64,000 nt of DNA. Source: Polynucleobacter sp. Latsch14-2 (lineage in GTDB: Bacteria > Pseudomonadota > Gammaproteobacteria > Burkholderiales > Burkholderiaceae). Shown here in pieces: positions 16,976 through 28,108 of this stretch; within the stretch, counting starts at the first letter, position 1, and each line of letters begins with the position of its first letter. Below the pieces are notes generated by a model. It was not told the DNA's origin. It was given only the letters and a program-made list of their open reading frames with translations, and made no database searches. The position numbers were made by a program, and so were the translations under genes. The stretch is from positions 1 through 64,000 of the forward strand of contig NZ_JACVPL010000005.1 in assembly GCF_018881925.1 (NCBI RefSeq), written 5' to 3'.

Positions 16976-19311
16976 ACGCCACCACCAATATGTTTAGCGG
17001 CTTCTTGAAGCGCTTCTTCTTCGCGCTCATCAAGACTCTCACCGATAGCGCCACCTTCAACCAACTCAGCAGCATGGCGAAGTTGCGCTTGATACAGGGT
17101 GTAATAAGCGCCCTGCGCTTCCATTAGCTGGTCGTGCGAACCGATCTCCACAATCTCACCCTTATCCAATACCACCAAGCGATCTGCTTTTCTTAAGGTA
17201 GATAGGCGGTGTGCAATAGCAATCGTAGTACGACCTTTAACAAGGTTATCTAAGGCGCGCTGGATTTCTTTTTCAGTGGTGGTATCAACTGAAGAAGTCG
17301 CTTCATCCAAGATTAAGATACTTGGATTAATCAGTAATGCACGAGCGATAGAAATCCGTTGACGCTCCCCACCAGATAGCGATTGACCGCGCTCCCCCAC
17401 TAGCGAGTCATAGCCCAATGGCAAGCGTAAAATAAATTCATGGGCGTGGGCGGCGCGTGCAGCTTCGATAATTTCTTCACGAGACGCATCCGGCTTGCCA
17501 TAAGAAATATTCTCTGCAATCGTTCCAAAAAACAAAAATGGTTCTTGTAAGACTAAGCCAATACACTTGCGATAGTCAGCAATACCAATACTGCGAATAT
17601 CGCGCCCATCTAAAGTAATTGCACCGGCACTAACATCATAGAAGCGACAAATTAAATTCACTAGCGTGCTCTTGCCTGAGCCACTGTGACCTACCAAGCC
17701 AATCATTTCACCGGGGGTAATATCGAGATCAATTCCTTTGGATACAGCACGATTACCATAGCGAAAGCCTACGCCACGCATAGCGATGCGGCCTTGGACA
17801 TTGATCAGCGGCGCTGGATTGATTGGCTCTGGAACACTAGAGACATGATCCAAAATATCAAAGATTCGTTTGGCTCCGGCCGCTGCCTTTTGAGTATGAG
17901 AAACAATACGACTCATCGAATCTAAGCGGATATAAAACCGACCGATGTAAGCAAGGAAGGCGATCAATACACCCACGGTCACTTTTTGATGGGCCACCTG
18001 CCAAATACCAAAACCCCACACAACCAAAAGGCCAGTCTCAGTCAACAAAGTAACTGTTGGCGAGAATAGACCCCACACGCGATTAACACGATCGTTAATT
18101 TGAAGATTATGTTTATTCGAATCTACAAAACGCTTGAGCTCGCGATCCTCTTGTGCAAAGGCTTTCACTACTCGGATACCCGGAATCGTATCAGCCAAAA
18201 TATTCGTCACCTCGGACCAGATGCGATCAATCTTTTCAAAACCAAAACGTAACTTGTCACGCACTACATGAATCATCCAAACAATAAACGGCAAGGGTGC
18301 AAGAGTGACTACAGCAAGTAAGGGGTCAATTGACACCAAGATGGCGGCAGTCATCGTAATCATCAAGACATCAGTTGCAAAATCGAGCGCATACAAGGAT
18401 AGGAAAACGCAAATGCGATCCGTCTCAGCACCAATGCGCGCGATCAAGTCGCCAGTTCGCTTGCCACCAAAATATTCCAAAGAAAGCTTGAGTAAATGTT
18501 CAAAGGTGGTGTTGCGTAAATCAGCGCCGATGCGCTCACTCACCAGTGCTAGTAAATAAGTTTTCCACCAACCCAGCCCCCAAGCCACTATGGCTGCACC
18601 AAATAAGGCGAGCAAATACATACTGGCTAAATGAAAATCAATCGGCAATCCTTTTTCGTACGGAATCAACACGTGATCCATTAAAGGCATCGTGAGATAC
18701 GGCGGAATGAGAGTTGCTCCGGTTGATAGCAGAGTCAATACAAAGCCCAACAGTAATTGCCTCTTATATGGGCGGGCAAAACGCCAAAGCTTGAATAAGG
18801 TCCAAGTTGAGGGCGGCTTATCAAACTCAGGGTCGCAATTAGGGCAGACATCTGAATTTGCAGATTTAGGAGTCAAACAAACGGGACACACCTGCTTGTC
18901 GTACTCGCTCGATTCGGCAAGCTCACTGCCAGCGGGGTGTCCTTGGGACAACTGCTTAAATGCAGCCTGTAGACGTAAAACCTGCGGGTTTACCGCTAGC
19001 GTGAAATGCCAAAGTCTGAGCAAACGATCGGCAGCCTCCAGTTTGAGAGTCCCGACGCCCGCGTGATCCCCGTGCAAAAGATGTGCTCCATGACTCATCG
19101 GCCAGGATTCAAAAACCTTGCCATCAGTCCAAATCAAACCCTGATTGGCCAGTAAAAGCAGGCTTTTTTGGAAACGCAAATCCGCATCCAAATCCAACTC
19201 CACCCATGCCAGTATGGCTTCTAGGTTCCGGATCGGGGATATTGACGACCCCAGAACACCCCGCCAATCGCTTGGTAGTGTGGAGGAGGATGGGGAGATT
19301 TCAGGCTTCAT
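16972..19311 (-). CDS. ABC transporter (fused membrane and ATPase) linked to cyanophycin
   Basis: A 779-aa ABC exporter-type half transporter. An unusual N-terminal 165 residues end in a zinc ribbon (CPVCLTPKSANSDVCPNC; C142, C145, C156, C159). The six-helix membrane domain follows (about 180-470), then the ATPase domain with Walker A GHSGSGKST (about 540-548), signature LSGGERQ and Walker B SILILDEATSSVD. This layout with DUF1854 downstream is the cyanophycin-associated ABC protein of betaproteobacteria. The substrate is unknown; peptides or polymer precursors are possible. It is divergent from the cphA genes. Confidence 0.88.
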   Translation of the reverse strand: MKPEISPSSSTLPSDWRGVLGSSISPIRNLEAILAWVELDLDADLRFQKSLLLLANQGLIWTDGKVFESWPMSHGAHLLHGDHAGVGTLKLEAADRLLRLWHFTLAVNPQVLRLQAAFKQLSQGHPAGSELAESSEYDKQVCPVCLTPKSANSDVCPNCDPEFDKPPSTWTLFKLWRFARPYKRQLLLGFVLTLLSTGATLIPPYLTMPLMDHVLIPYEKGLPIDFHLASMYLLALFGAAIVAWGLGWWKTYLLALVSERIGADLRNTTFEHLLKLSLEYFGGKRTGDLIARIGAETDRICVFLSLYALDFATDVLMITMTAAILVSIDPLLAVVTLAPLPFIVWMIHVVRDKLRFGFEKIDRIWSEVTNILADTIPGIRVVKAFAQEDRELKRFVDSNKHNLQINDRVNRVWGLFSPTVTLLTETGLLVVWGFGIWQVAHQKVTVGVLIAFLAYIGRFYIRLDSMSRIVSHTQKAAAGAKRIFDILDHVSSVPEPINPAPLINVQGRIAMRGVGFRYGNRAVSKGIDLDITPGEMIGLVGHSGSGKSTLVNLICRFYDVSAGAITLDGRDIRSIGIADYRKCIGLVLQEPFLFFGTIAENISYGKPDASREEIIEAARAAHAHEFILRLPLGYDSLVGERGQSLSGGERQRISIARALLINPSILILDEATSSVDTTTEKEIQRALDNLVKGRTTIAIAHRLSTLRKADRLVVLDKGEIVEIGSHDQLMEAQGAYYTLYQAQLRHAAELVEGGAIGESLDEREEEALQEAAKHIGGGV

Positions 19312-19356
19312 TGACCCTAAAAGTATAGTGGAGCTAGATTTTTTCTATTTATAGCT

Positions 19357-19408
19357 ACTGTCAACTTTAATGACTGGAAAGCCGTTAAAGTTGACAGTAA
19401 GGCTTTTT
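19357..19408. promoter_or_regulatory. 14-bp perfect inverted repeat with possible pseudoknot before cphA genes
   Basis: ACTGTCAACTTTAA (19357-19370) and TTAAAGTTGACAGT (19385-19398) pair perfectly around a 14-nt loop. Part of that loop, AAAGCC (19378-19383), can also pair with GGCTTT (19401-19406), which is followed by a T-run. Each arm also holds TTGACA, a -35-like box, one per direction. The element may be an operator for both divergent units or an RNA switch in the cphA leader; sequence alone cannot decide. Confidence 0.5.
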
Positions 19409-19509
19409 ATGTATTTTTGCTAATTTTGTGGATTTCCAATAACTACTAGAAACAGAGAGACGTTCTGACGGTTCCCGCCCAATAAGGCGATTACCTTGCG
19501 ATTCCACAC

Positions 19510-21702
19510 ATGCCCCAGTTACTAGACAAAACCATTGAGATTCTGAGTGTTAAGCATCTCCGCGGGCCCAATATGTGGACCTACCATCCCGTTATTGAGG
19601 TCTGGATTGATATTGGTGATCTGGAAGACTACCCCTCTAACCTCATTCCCGGTTTTTACGACCGCCTAGTCAAAGCCCTACCTAGCCTTCAAGAACATCG
19701 TTGCAGCTATGGTGAAGCCGGCGGATTCCTCAAGAGAGTTGAGGAAGGTACGTGGCCGGCACACATCATGGAGCATCTAACCTTAGAGCTTCAAAACTTG
19801 GCTGGCATCCCAGGTGGTTTTGGCAAGGCACGTGACGGTGATCGCCGCAGCGTATATAAGGTAATGGTAAGCGCCATCAACGAAGAAGTTACATTGACCG
19901 CCCTGAAATATGCTCGCGATCTTTACCTTGCATTGGCCCAAGACAGCAAAGACTGTGTTGCTGAAGTCCAAACCATTATTGAAAACCTCCGCGAACTCGG
20001 CGATGATCTCCTGCTAGGACCAAGTACCGCCTGTATTGTGAATGCCGCCGAAGAGCGTGGCATTCCATCCATCCGCCTGTCTGAAGGCAATTTAGTGCAA
20101 CTGGGATACGGTGCAAAGCAACGGCGCATTTGGACTGCCGAGACCGATCAAACCAGTGCAATCGCTGAAACCATCTCTAGAGATAAAGATCTCACAAAGA
20201 GCTTATTAGCTAGCGCTGGCGTACCCATCCCGGAAGGCAGAACTGTTAGCAGTCCAGATGATGCATGGGAAGCAGCACAAGATATAGGCTTACCAGTCGT
20301 AGTCAAACCAATCGACGGCAATCATGGTCGCGGCGTATTTATTAACCTTTATACCCAACAAGAAATTGAATCTGCTTATGCAGTTGCTATTGATGAAGGC
20401 AGTGAAGTTTTGGTTGAGCGGCATATTGTTGGTGACGAACATCGCCTATTAGTCGTTGGCAACAAAGTAGTTGCTGCTGCCAAAGGGGAGACTGTTTGGG
20501 TTTCTGGCGATGGTAAACATACCGTACTTGAATTAATACAAATTCAGATTAACTCAGACCCTCGGCGCGGCACCACCGAAGAGTGCCCTCTTAATCCAGT
20601 ACGCATCGACTCTGCAGTTGAACTAGAACTGGCGCGCCAAAAACTGACCGGCGCTAGCATTCCAGCGCTCGATCATAAAGTGTTGATACAAAGTAATGGC
20701 AATGTCGCCTTTGATGTTACCGACTTAGTCCATCCCGATGTAGCAAGTCAAGTGGCTTTGGCAGCACGTGTGGTTGGTCTTGAGATTGCTGGTGTTGATT
20801 TAGTCGCACAAGATATCAGCAAGCCGCTTGAGTCACAAAACGCCGCCATTGTTGAGGTGAATGCTGGCCCAGGCCTTCTGATGCATCTCAAGCCCGCTAG
20901 TGGCAAACCACAACCGGTCGGCAAAGAAATTGCCAATCACCTATTTCCGCTTGGAACCGATTTCAGAATTCCGGTGGTTGGCATTTGTGGTGAACGTGGC
21001 AAAACGCCTGTTGCCGAAATGATTGCTCACTTCCTGAGATTAACAAACCGTTATGTAGGTCTTTCGAGCAGTAAAGGATTATCTTTTGGTAATCGCACGA
21101 TACCCAAAAGCAATGCCACTAATTGGGAGAACGCTCGCCGCACTCTATTAAATCGTGCTGTTGAAGCTGCCGTAATTGAAAATAACCATCTATCGATGTT
21201 GATTGAAGGTTTGGCATACGACCGTTGTCAAGTTGGGGTTGTTTTAAATATTGATCCCAAGGCTAATTTTCCGCAATATGCCATCTTTGATGAAGACCAA
21301 GTCTTTAGCATTGTCCGCACCCAGGTAGATGTTGTTTTGCCCAATGGGGTTGCCGTACTCAACGCCGATGATCCCATGGTCATTCAGATGGCAGAGCTTT
21401 GCGATGGTGAAGTAATTTTCTTTACACAAAACCCTCACTCACTAGCCATTGAGAAACATCTTCAGAATGATGGTCGCGTTGTCTTGGTTGGTAACCAGCA
21501 ACTCACTCTCAGACGTGGCAAGTTAGATCAAAAGAGCATCCCCGTACCCCGCCACTCCACGCCTAGTGCGAGCTCACCATGGATGAACATGAATCTTGGA
21601 GCCGCCATTGCCGCTGCATGGGCCTTAGACATCCCTTTTAATGTGATTGAAGCTGGTGCTGAGACCTTCGCTCCCGCCATCAATACCGCAACAGGAGCTT
21701 AA
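19510..21702 (+). CDS. Cyanophycin synthetase-like protein, short form (CphA2/CphA' type)
   Basis: A 730-aa paralogue of the following synthetase. The N-terminal domain (about 1-160; RGPNMWTYHPVIEV) and ATP-grasp domain (about 215-475; VVVKPIDGNHGRGV, EVNAGPGLLMHLKP) are intact. The Mur-ligase-like part has a degenerate P-loop, GICGERGKTPVAE near residue 490, and stops before the final Mur domain carrying [18 protein letters not shown] in its partner. Such short forms resemble CphA2, which joins beta-Asp-Arg dipeptides, or Cupriavidus CphA'. The ATG at 19510 lacks a clear ribosome site. It abuts the downstream gene. Confidence 0.85.
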   Translation: MPQLLDKTIEILSVKHLRGPNMWTYHPVIEVWIDIGDLEDYPSNLIPGFYDRLVKALPSLQEHRCSYGEAGGFLKRVEEGTWPAHIMEHLTLELQNLAGIPGGFGKARDGDRRSVYKVMVSAINEEVTLTALKYARDLYLALAQDSKDCVAEVQTIIENLRELGDDLLLGPSTACIVNAAEERGIPSIRLSEGNLVQLGYGAKQRRIWTAETDQTSAIAETISRDKDLTKSLLASAGVPIPEGRTVSSPDDAWEAAQDIGLPVVVKPIDGNHGRGVFINLYTQQEIESAYAVAIDEGSEVLVERHIVGDEHRLLVVGNKVVAAAKGETVWVSGDGKHTVLELIQIQINSDPRRGTTEECPLNPVRIDSAVELELARQKLTGASIPALDHKVLIQSNGNVAFDVTDLVHPDVASQVALAARVVGLEIAGVDLVAQDISKPLESQNAAIVEVNAGPGLLMHLKPASGKPQPVGKEIANHLFPLGTDFRIPVVGICGERGKTPVAEMIAHFLRLTNRYVGLSSSKGLSFGNRTIPKSNATNWENARRTLLNRAVEAAVIENNHLSMLIEGLAYDRCQVGVVLNIDPKANFPQYAIFDEDQVFSIVRTQVDVVLPNGVAVLNADDPMVIQMAELCDGEVIFFTQNPHSLAIEKHLQNDGRVVLVGNQQLTLRRGKLDQKSIPVPRHSTPSASSPWMNMNLGAAIAAAWALDIPFNVIEAGAETFAPAINTATGA

Positions 21703-24273
21703 TTGGAAATCACCCGAATTCGGATGCTGCGCGGCCCTAACTTATGGAGTCGTCACACAGCACTAGAAGCCATTGTCTCTTGCGAAGCATCTGAACAATC
21801 AATTGACTCCATCCCCCAATTTGAAAACAAAATTCGCGCACGTTTTCCTCAGCTTGGAAGTATGCGACGTGGCGGGCACAATGAAGTCTTAGCTTTATCT
21901 CATGCCTTAGAGCATGCCGCCTTGGGTTTACAAGCACAAGCGGGCTGTCCAGTTACCTTTAGTCGTACCGTTCAAACTATTGAGCCAGGCGTTTATCAAG
22001 TAGTTGTTGAATATATTGAGGAAGTTGTTGGTCGTATGGCTTTCGACTTTGCATTTGCCTTAATTCAAGCAACCTTAAACGATGCGCCATTTGATTTAGC
22101 TGCTGCCCTCTCTGAGCTAGAGGCGCTTTACGAAGATGTTCGCCTAGGGCCAAGCACTGGATCCATCGTCGACGCTGCAGTTCAACGTAATATTCCATTT
22201 CGCAGAATGACTGAAGGCAGCATGGTGCAGTTTGGTTGGGGTAGCAAACAAAAAAGAATTCAGGCTGCAGAAACCAGCAATACCAGCGCCATTGCCGAAG
22301 CAATAGCTCAGGATAAAGAGCTCACAAAAAATTTACTCACCGCCGCTGGCGTGTCAGTCCCGATTGGTGTTGTTGTGACCACAGCTGATGCTGCATGGCA
22401 AGCTGCGCAAAAAATCGGTGGGCCTATTGTGCTCAAGCCAAAAGATGGCAATCAAGGCAAAGGTGTGGTCGCCAATATTCAAACAGAGGAAGAGGTACGC
22501 GCAGGCTTTGTAGTCACTCAAGCCTTTGGCAGTGAAACGATTGTCGAACGCTACCTTCCAGGCGCTGATTACCGCTTACTTGTCGTTGGCAACCGACTCT
22601 CTGCTGCTGCTCGTCGCGAGCCCGCACAAGTGGTTGGGGATGGCATCAATAGCGTTGCCAAGTTAGTTGAAAATGAGAACCAAAATCCATTACGGGGCGA
22701 CGGTCATGCAACTGCTCTGACAAAAATTCGTTTTGATGATATTGCTTTGGCGCACTTAGCCAGCTCCAACCTCACCCCAGAATACGTTCCCAAAAAAGGT
22801 GAACGTGTTTTATTACGCAATAACGCCAACCTGAGTACTGGTGGTACTGCCACCGATGTAACTGATGATGTTCACCCAGATGTTGCTGCGAGCGCGATTG
22901 CTGCAGCACAAATGATTGGCTTAGATATTGCTGGTGTAGATATTCTCTGTGAAGCTATTTATAAACCCCTTGAAGTACAGGGTGGCGGCATTGTGGAAGT
23001 CAATGCTGCGCCAGGACTACGTATGCACCTCAAGCCTTCTTACGGCAAAAGCCGTGCTGTTGGCGAAGACATTATCAATATGATGTTTCCTCCAGGTGAA
23101 AATGGTCGGATTCCCGTTGTTGCAGTCACCGGCACCAATGGTAAGACCACCACTGTTCGCTTAATCTCCCACTTACTTACTGAGACCGGTCTACGTGTTG
23201 GCATGACGACGACTGATGGCGTCTACATTAATAACAGACTGATCGATTCTGGTGACTGCAGTGGTCCGCGTAGCGCCCGTAATGTCTTAATGCACCCTGA
23301 TACTGATGCTGCCGTCCTAGAAACAGCTCGCGGAGGTATGCTGCGGGAGGGCTTGGGTTTTGACCGCTGCGAAGTAGCCGTCGTCACCAATATTGGTGAA
23401 GGTGATCATCTGGGTCTGAACTTCATCGCCAGCGTTGAAGATCTAGCCATTCTCAAACGTGTGATTGTGCAAAACGTTGCGCCTACTGGTGCGGCTGTTC
23501 TGAATGCAGCTGACCCCATCGTCGCCAAAATGGGTGACGTTTGTTCGGGTCGCGTTATTTTCTTTGCACAGAATCAACACCATCCAGTGATTGCGGCTCA
23601 CCGCGCTAAGAATAAAAAAGTAATTTACTTTGATGGCGCTTATATTGTCGCCTCCAAAGGCTCACGCGTCATGTATCGCTTCCCGGTTAGCGAGATTCCA
23701 TTGACCCAAAATGGTGTATTGGGCTTTCAAATAGAAAATGCGATGGCTTCAATTGGTGCTGCGTGGGCACTTGGCTTAGATGCCGAAAAGATTGCACGCG
23801 GATTGCACAGCTTTGAAAGTACGGCTAATGCAGCCCCAGGTCGCTTCAATCAATTTCAACACCATGGCGCCACTGTGATTGCTGACTATGGCCATAATCC
23901 TGATGCCATGCGCGCACTGGCTAGTGCCATTGAGGCCATGAAGCCCAATCAAAGCCATGTTGTTATCAGCGGCGCAGGTGATCGTCGTGATGAGGATATT
24001 CGTGAACTAACCCGGATACTAGGTAACTCTTTTGATAAGGTCATTTTGTACGAAGACCAATGCCAACGCGGTCGTGAAGATGGTGAAGTTCTTAAACTTC
24101 TGCAAGAGGGTTTAGTTGGCGCCACCAAGACAAAACAAATCAAAGAGATCCGTGGAGAGTTTTTAGCGATTGATACCGCGCTCAATGATCTCGCTGCTGG
24201 TGATATTTGCTTGATCTTAATTGACCAAGTTGAGGAATCTCTCGCCTACCTCAAGGAAAAAGTTCAGCCTTAA
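21703..24273 (+). CDS. cphA: Cyanophycin synthetase, full length
   Basis: An 856-aa enzyme that builds the nitrogen-storage polymer multi-L-arginyl-poly-L-aspartate, using ATP for each Asp and Arg addition. It has an N-terminal domain, an ATP-grasp domain (about 215-465; [28 protein letters not shown]) and a Mur-ligase-like domain with intact P-loop [12 protein letters not shown] (about 473) and C-terminal [20 protein letters not shown]. The start is TTG at 21703, directly after the TAA of the short paralogue, with GGAGC just upstream. Translation is therefore coupled. Its stop overlaps that of fbp. Confidence 0.95.
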   Translation: MEITRIRMLRGPNLWSRHTALEAIVSCEASEQSIDSIPQFENKIRARFPQLGSMRRGGHNEVLALSHALEHAALGLQAQAGCPVTFSRTVQTIEPGVYQVVVEYIEEVVGRMAFDFAFALIQATLNDAPFDLAAALSELEALYEDVRLGPSTGSIVDAAVQRNIPFRRMTEGSMVQFGWGSKQKRIQAAETSNTSAIAEAIAQDKELTKNLLTAAGVSVPIGVVVTTADAAWQAAQKIGGPIVLKPKDGNQGKGVVANIQTEEEVRAGFVVTQAFGSETIVERYLPGADYRLLVVGNRLSAAARREPAQVVGDGINSVAKLVENENQNPLRGDGHATALTKIRFDDIALAHLASSNLTPEYVPKKGERVLLRNNANLSTGGTATDVTDDVHPDVAASAIAAAQMIGLDIAGVDILCEAIYKPLEVQGGGIVEVNAAPGLRMHLKPSYGKSRAVGEDIINMMFPPGENGRIPVVAVTGTNGKTTTVRLISHLLTETGLRVGMTTTDGVYINNRLIDSGDCSGPRSARNVLMHPDTDAAVLETARGGMLREGLGFDRCEVAVVTNIGEGDHLGLNFIASVEDLAILKRVIVQNVAPTGAAVLNAADPIVAKMGDVCSGRVIFFAQNQHHPVIAAHRAKNKKVIYFDGAYIVASKGSRVMYRFPVSEIPLTQNGVLGFQIENAMASIGAAWALGLDAEKIARGLHSFESTANAAPGRFNQFQHHGATVIADYGHNPDAMRALASAIEAMKPNQSHVVISGAGDRRDEDIRELTRILGNSFDKVILYEDQCQRGREDGEVLKLLQEGLVGATKTKQIKEIRGEFLAIDTALNDLAAGDICLILIDQVEESLAYLKEKVQP

Positions 24274-25274
24274 GCGTGGTAGTGACGCAGGCGATCAATC
24301 TCTTCCTTAGAGCCCAGCATCACTGAGACGCGCTCATGTAATTCGGTTGGCACCAAATCCATGATGAGTTCTTTGCCATTCGTAGAGGCCCCACCAGCCT
24401 GCTCTACTAAGAAGCTCATCGGGTTGGCCTCATACATCAGGCGTAATTTTCCAGGCTTGTGTGGTTCACGCTGATCCCAGGGATACATAAAAATCCCACC
24501 ACGCGAAAGTACGCGATGGACATCGGCAACCATGGAGGCAATCCAGCGCATATTGAAATCTTTATCGCGCTCACCACTACTACCAGCAAGGCACTCTTCA
24601 ACATAGCGACGCACTGGCTCGGCCCAATGGCGCATATTGGACATATTGATCGCAAACTCTTTGGTTGAATGCGATATTTCTACGGAGTGCTTAATGAGGA
24701 TAAATTCACCAGTTACCTTGTTTAAGGTAAACATCACTACCCCATCACCCAATGTCAACGCCATAGTGGTTTGAGGACCGTAGACTACATATCCAGCAGC
24801 AACTTGATGACGACCAGATAATAAGAAATCAGCAGTCTGCAATGGCGCTTTCGCATCTTGCTTTTTCAAGACGGAAAAGATGGTGCCAATAGAAACGTTG
24901 ACATCAATATTCGAAGATCCATCCAATGGATCAAATAGCAGCAGATAGTCACCAGCACCTTGCACAGGAAGTGGCAATTCCATTTCTTCAGAAGCAAGAC
25001 CAGCCAAAGATTTACAACCTTGCACACCCTCGATCAAAAGATCGTTCGCAATCACATCTAACTTTTGCTGTACTTCACCCTGCACATTGCCGGTTCCAGC
25101 GGACCCCAACAAACCAATCAAGGCACCTTGCGCCACTTCATGACTTAGCGTGTTGCAAGTATCAGCCACTGCCAATAAAAGTTCTTGCAGACCAGCAGGC
25201 ACAACGGCACCCTTTACCTTGGTCATCTCGAGGTATTGCTTGAAATTCGTCTTTAAGCTGATTGGGGTGTTCAA
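24270..25274 (-). CDS. fbp: Fructose-1,6-bisphosphatase, class I
   Basis: A 334-aa gluconeogenic enzyme that dephosphorylates fructose-1,6-bisphosphate in the cytoplasm. [21 protein letters not shown] carries the metal-binding Asp residues. [21 protein letters not shown] is the C-terminal substrate-binding signature, and [31 protein letters not shown] is the sugar-phosphate region. The length is normal. The start is TTG at 25274 with GGAG 9 nt upstream; no ATG is available near it. It converges on cphA with a 4-bp overlap of stops. Confidence 0.95.
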   Translation of the reverse strand: MNTPISLKTNFKQYLEMTKVKGAVVPAGLQELLLAVADTCNTLSHEVAQGALIGLLGSAGTGNVQGEVQQKLDVIANDLLIEGVQGCKSLAGLASEEMELPLPVQGAGDYLLLFDPLDGSSNIDVNVSIGTIFSVLKKQDAKAPLQTADFLLSGRHQVAAGYVVYGPQTTMALTLGDGVVMFTLNKVTGEFILIKHSVEISHSTKEFAINMSNMRHWAEPVRRYVEECLAGSSGERDKDFNMRWIASMVADVHRVLSRGGIFMYPWDQREPHKPGKLRLMYEANPMSFLVEQAGGASTNGKELIMDLVPTELHERVSVMLGSKEEIDRLRHYHA

Positions 25275-25472
25275 AAATGATTCTCCGTAGTGTTTCGTAG
25301 TGCTTGTTAGCGCCCTAATGGTAATTAGGGTCTATTTTGCCTTGTTCTTAGACTCATCCATAATTTATATCTAACCCACGAGACTTGGCGGGAAAGTGCC
25401 AAATATGAAGGCAATACCCCGATAAAGTTCCTAGCTTCACTTCAAGCGATTTAAGTCGCCCAAGCCCAAAAT

Positions 25473-28082
25473 TTAATTTCCCAGTGCCTTAGAAATCACC
25501 TCCCTGACATCAGCAGACAGGGTCTTGCAGGCAGCCACTTCTTCCAAATAAGCATGCATCTTGCCTTGATAGGGTTGGGCAAAAAGGCGCCAACGGTCTA
25601 AGGCCCTCGCTAAGCGGGCTGCAACCTGAGGGTTAATTGGATCGAGCGCCAATACCGCCTCAGCCCAAAAAGCATAACCACTACCATCAGCTTGATGAAA
25701 GCTTGCGGGATTAGCCATACAAAATGCATGAATCACACTGCGCACACGATTGGGGTTGTTCATCTTGAATACATCATGCTCCCGCAAGCGATATACATCT
25801 GTCAGAGTTAGCTCAGCGCCATCCACTGGCGGACGACTCGATTGCAAAGCAAACCACTTGTCCACCACCAAAGGATCATCAGCAAAGCGTTGATAAAAAT
25901 CAGCTAGACATTCTTTTGCATCTTTTGATCCGTGTATCACCAAGGCGGCTAGCGCAGCATAACGATCAGTCATGTTGTCAGTAGTTTTATATTGATTGAC
26001 TGCCATTGCGGACCAGATTGACGCGTCCGCCTCCAACAGCATACTTAAAGCCAAATTCTTCAGGGCACGCTTGCCTGCGCTGATGGCATCAGGCTTAAAG
26101 CCGTCAGGCGTTTGCATTTGTTGATAAAGAGCAGCCCATTCCAAGCATAAGCCACTAGCTAAGGCCCGACGAAATGAACGCCTAGAACGGAAGATTTGTT
26201 GCGGATCAACGCTAGCGCACTGCTCATACAAATAGGTTTCAGCTGGAAGGGTTAGCGCAAGCTCTTTAAATGCGGGGTCTAACTCGGGATCCATTAAAAG
26301 ATTGCGATAAGCATTCATTAATTTCTCATCGGGCAAACGATTTTCTAAAATCATTTGCATGGCTAATTTCTGCCCAGACTCCCAACGATTAAAGGCGTCA
26401 TCATCACTTGTGAATAGGGTCAATAAATCCGCTTCAGCTTGAGAAAAATCTAAATTAATTGGGGCTGAGAAATTTCGGTTAATCGACAGAACTGGTCGCT
26501 CATCGATATTCTCAAAAGTCCAGGTTTGCTTCGCCTCTGTGAGTTCGAGCAATTGCTCTTCATGATCATTGGCGGCAGCTAACAAACGCATCTTCAATGG
26601 AATATGAAAAGGCCTCTTCTCGGGCTGACCGGGGCTTGCCACACAGGTTTGACTTAAGGTAAGGTGATATTGTTTTTTAGCTGCATCGTATTCTTCTTCG
26701 ACCCTAACGCGCGGGGTACCAGCCTGGCTATACCAATTTTTAAATTGGTTTAAATCGCGCTCGTTGGCATCAGCCATTGCCGCCAAAAAGTCGTCACAAG
26801 TAACCGCCTGACCATCATGGCGCTTGAAATACAGATCCATCCCCTTGCGAAAACCATCAACGCCCAGCAGGGTTTGATACATGCGCACAACTTCAGCGCC
26901 CTTTTCATATACGGTTACCGTGTAGAAGTTATTAATCTCTTGATACTCGTCAGGACGAATGGGATGTGCCATGGGTCCCGCATCTTCTGGGAACTGAAGT
27001 TGTCGCAAAGTACGCACATCCTCAATACGCTTTACTGCCCTGCCAGATTCACTACCCATTTGATCAGCAGAAAACTCTTGATCCCGAAAGACTGTCAGAC
27101 CTTCTTTTAGTGAAAGCTGAAACCAGTCCTGGCAAGTCACACGATTACCAGTCCAATTATGAAAATATTCGTGAGCTACAACACTTTCAATATTGGCGAA
27201 GTCAATATCCGTCGCAGTCTCTGGCTGTGCTAATACGTACTTAGTATTGAAAATATTTAGGCCCTTGTTTTCCATGGCGCCCATATTAAAATCGCTCACC
27301 GCCACAATCATGAAGCGCTCAAGATCCAACTCTAAACCGTAGCGCTTTTCATCCCAATGAATCGAGGCAATCAAGGAGTCCATCGCATGACGGGTTTTCT
27401 TGAGGTCATGTGGCTCAACCCAAATTTGCAATAATTTTTTTGCGCCGCTACTAGTGGCAATCGTTTCTTCAATGCACTCCAGCTTGCCAGCCACTAGGGC
27501 AAATAAATAAGATGGTTTTGGAAAAGGGTCTTCCCATACGGCGCTATGCCAGCCGTTTGGTAACTTTTCTTTACTAAGTAAGTTTCCGTTAGCCAACAAT
27601 ACCGGGCACTCAATTTCGCGTGCACGCAAGGTCACGCGGAACTTGGCCATAACATCAGGTCGATCAAGGAAATAAGTAATTTTTCTAAAGCCTTCCGCCT
27701 CACACTGCGTGAAGAAATTCCCATTAGAAACATACAAACCCATGAGCGACGTATTTTTCTCGGGAATACAGATGCAAATGATTTCAACCACAAAGAGGTC
27801 TTTGCCATCATTGGGTAGCGAATGAATGCTCAGTGTTTCAGGTGTTAATTCAAAATGGCGATGTGCTTCACCATTGATACGCAAGCTCACAAACTCGAGC
27901 TCTTGCCCCTGCAACACCAAAGGCATTCCAACCTCATGATGCTTACCTGGCAATACTTCAAGCCGACTTTTAATAATGGTTCTTGCGGGATCTAATGCGA
28001 TATCTAATTCGACTTGCCCGAAGGTGTAATTTGGAGGGCGGTATTCGAGCCTGCGAAAGCTCTGCGGCAGATCAGTTTTCAT
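25473..28082 (-). CDS. pepN: Aminopeptidase N
   Basis: An 869-aa zinc metallopeptidase of family M1 that removes N-terminal residues from peptides in the cytoplasm. The exopeptidase motif GAMEN occurs in FNMGAMENKGLNIFN. The zinc site HEYFHNWTGNRVTCQDWFQLSLKEG-like segment gives HExxH plus the downstream Glu. A long helical C-terminal domain follows. ATG at 28082 gives MKTDLPQSFRRLEYRPPNY, as usual for the family. The 31 further in-frame upstream residues overlap the next gene and look artefactual. Confidence 0.95.
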   Translation of the reverse strand: MKTDLPQSFRRLEYRPPNYTFGQVELDIALDPARTIIKSRLEVLPGKHHEVGMPLVLQGQELEFVSLRINGEAHRHFELTPETLSIHSLPNDGKDLFVVEIICICIPEKNTSLMGLYVSNGNFFTQCEAEGFRKITYFLDRPDVMAKFRVTLRAREIECPVLLANGNLLSKEKLPNGWHSAVWEDPFPKPSYLFALVAGKLECIEETIATSSGAKKLLQIWVEPHDLKKTRHAMDSLIASIHWDEKRYGLELDLERFMIVAVSDFNMGAMENKGLNIFNTKYVLAQPETATDIDFANIESVVAHEYFHNWTGNRVTCQDWFQLSLKEGLTVFRDQEFSADQMGSESGRAVKRIEDVRTLRQLQFPEDAGPMAHPIRPDEYQEINNFYTVTVYEKGAEVVRMYQTLLGVDGFRKGMDLYFKRHDGQAVTCDDFLAAMADANERDLNQFKNWYSQAGTPRVRVEEEYDAAKKQYHLTLSQTCVASPGQPEKRPFHIPLKMRLLAAANDHEEQLLELTEAKQTWTFENIDERPVLSINRNFSAPINLDFSQAEADLLTLFTSDDDAFNRWESGQKLAMQMILENRLPDEKLMNAYRNLLMDPELDPAFKELALTLPAETYLYEQCASVDPQQIFRSRRSFRRALASGLCLEWAALYQQMQTPDGFKPDAISAGKRALKNLALSMLLEADASIWSAMAVNQYKTTDNMTDRYAALAALVIHGSKDAKECLADFYQRFADDPLVVDKWFALQSSRPPVDGAELTLTDVYRLREHDVFKMNNPNRVRSVIHAFCMANPASFHQADGSGYAFWAEAVLALDPINPQVAARLARALDRWRLFAQPYQGKMHAYLEEVAACKTLSADVREVISKALGN

Positions 28083-28108
28083 AAAAGCAATTTTAGTCGC
28101 CCTTGAAC

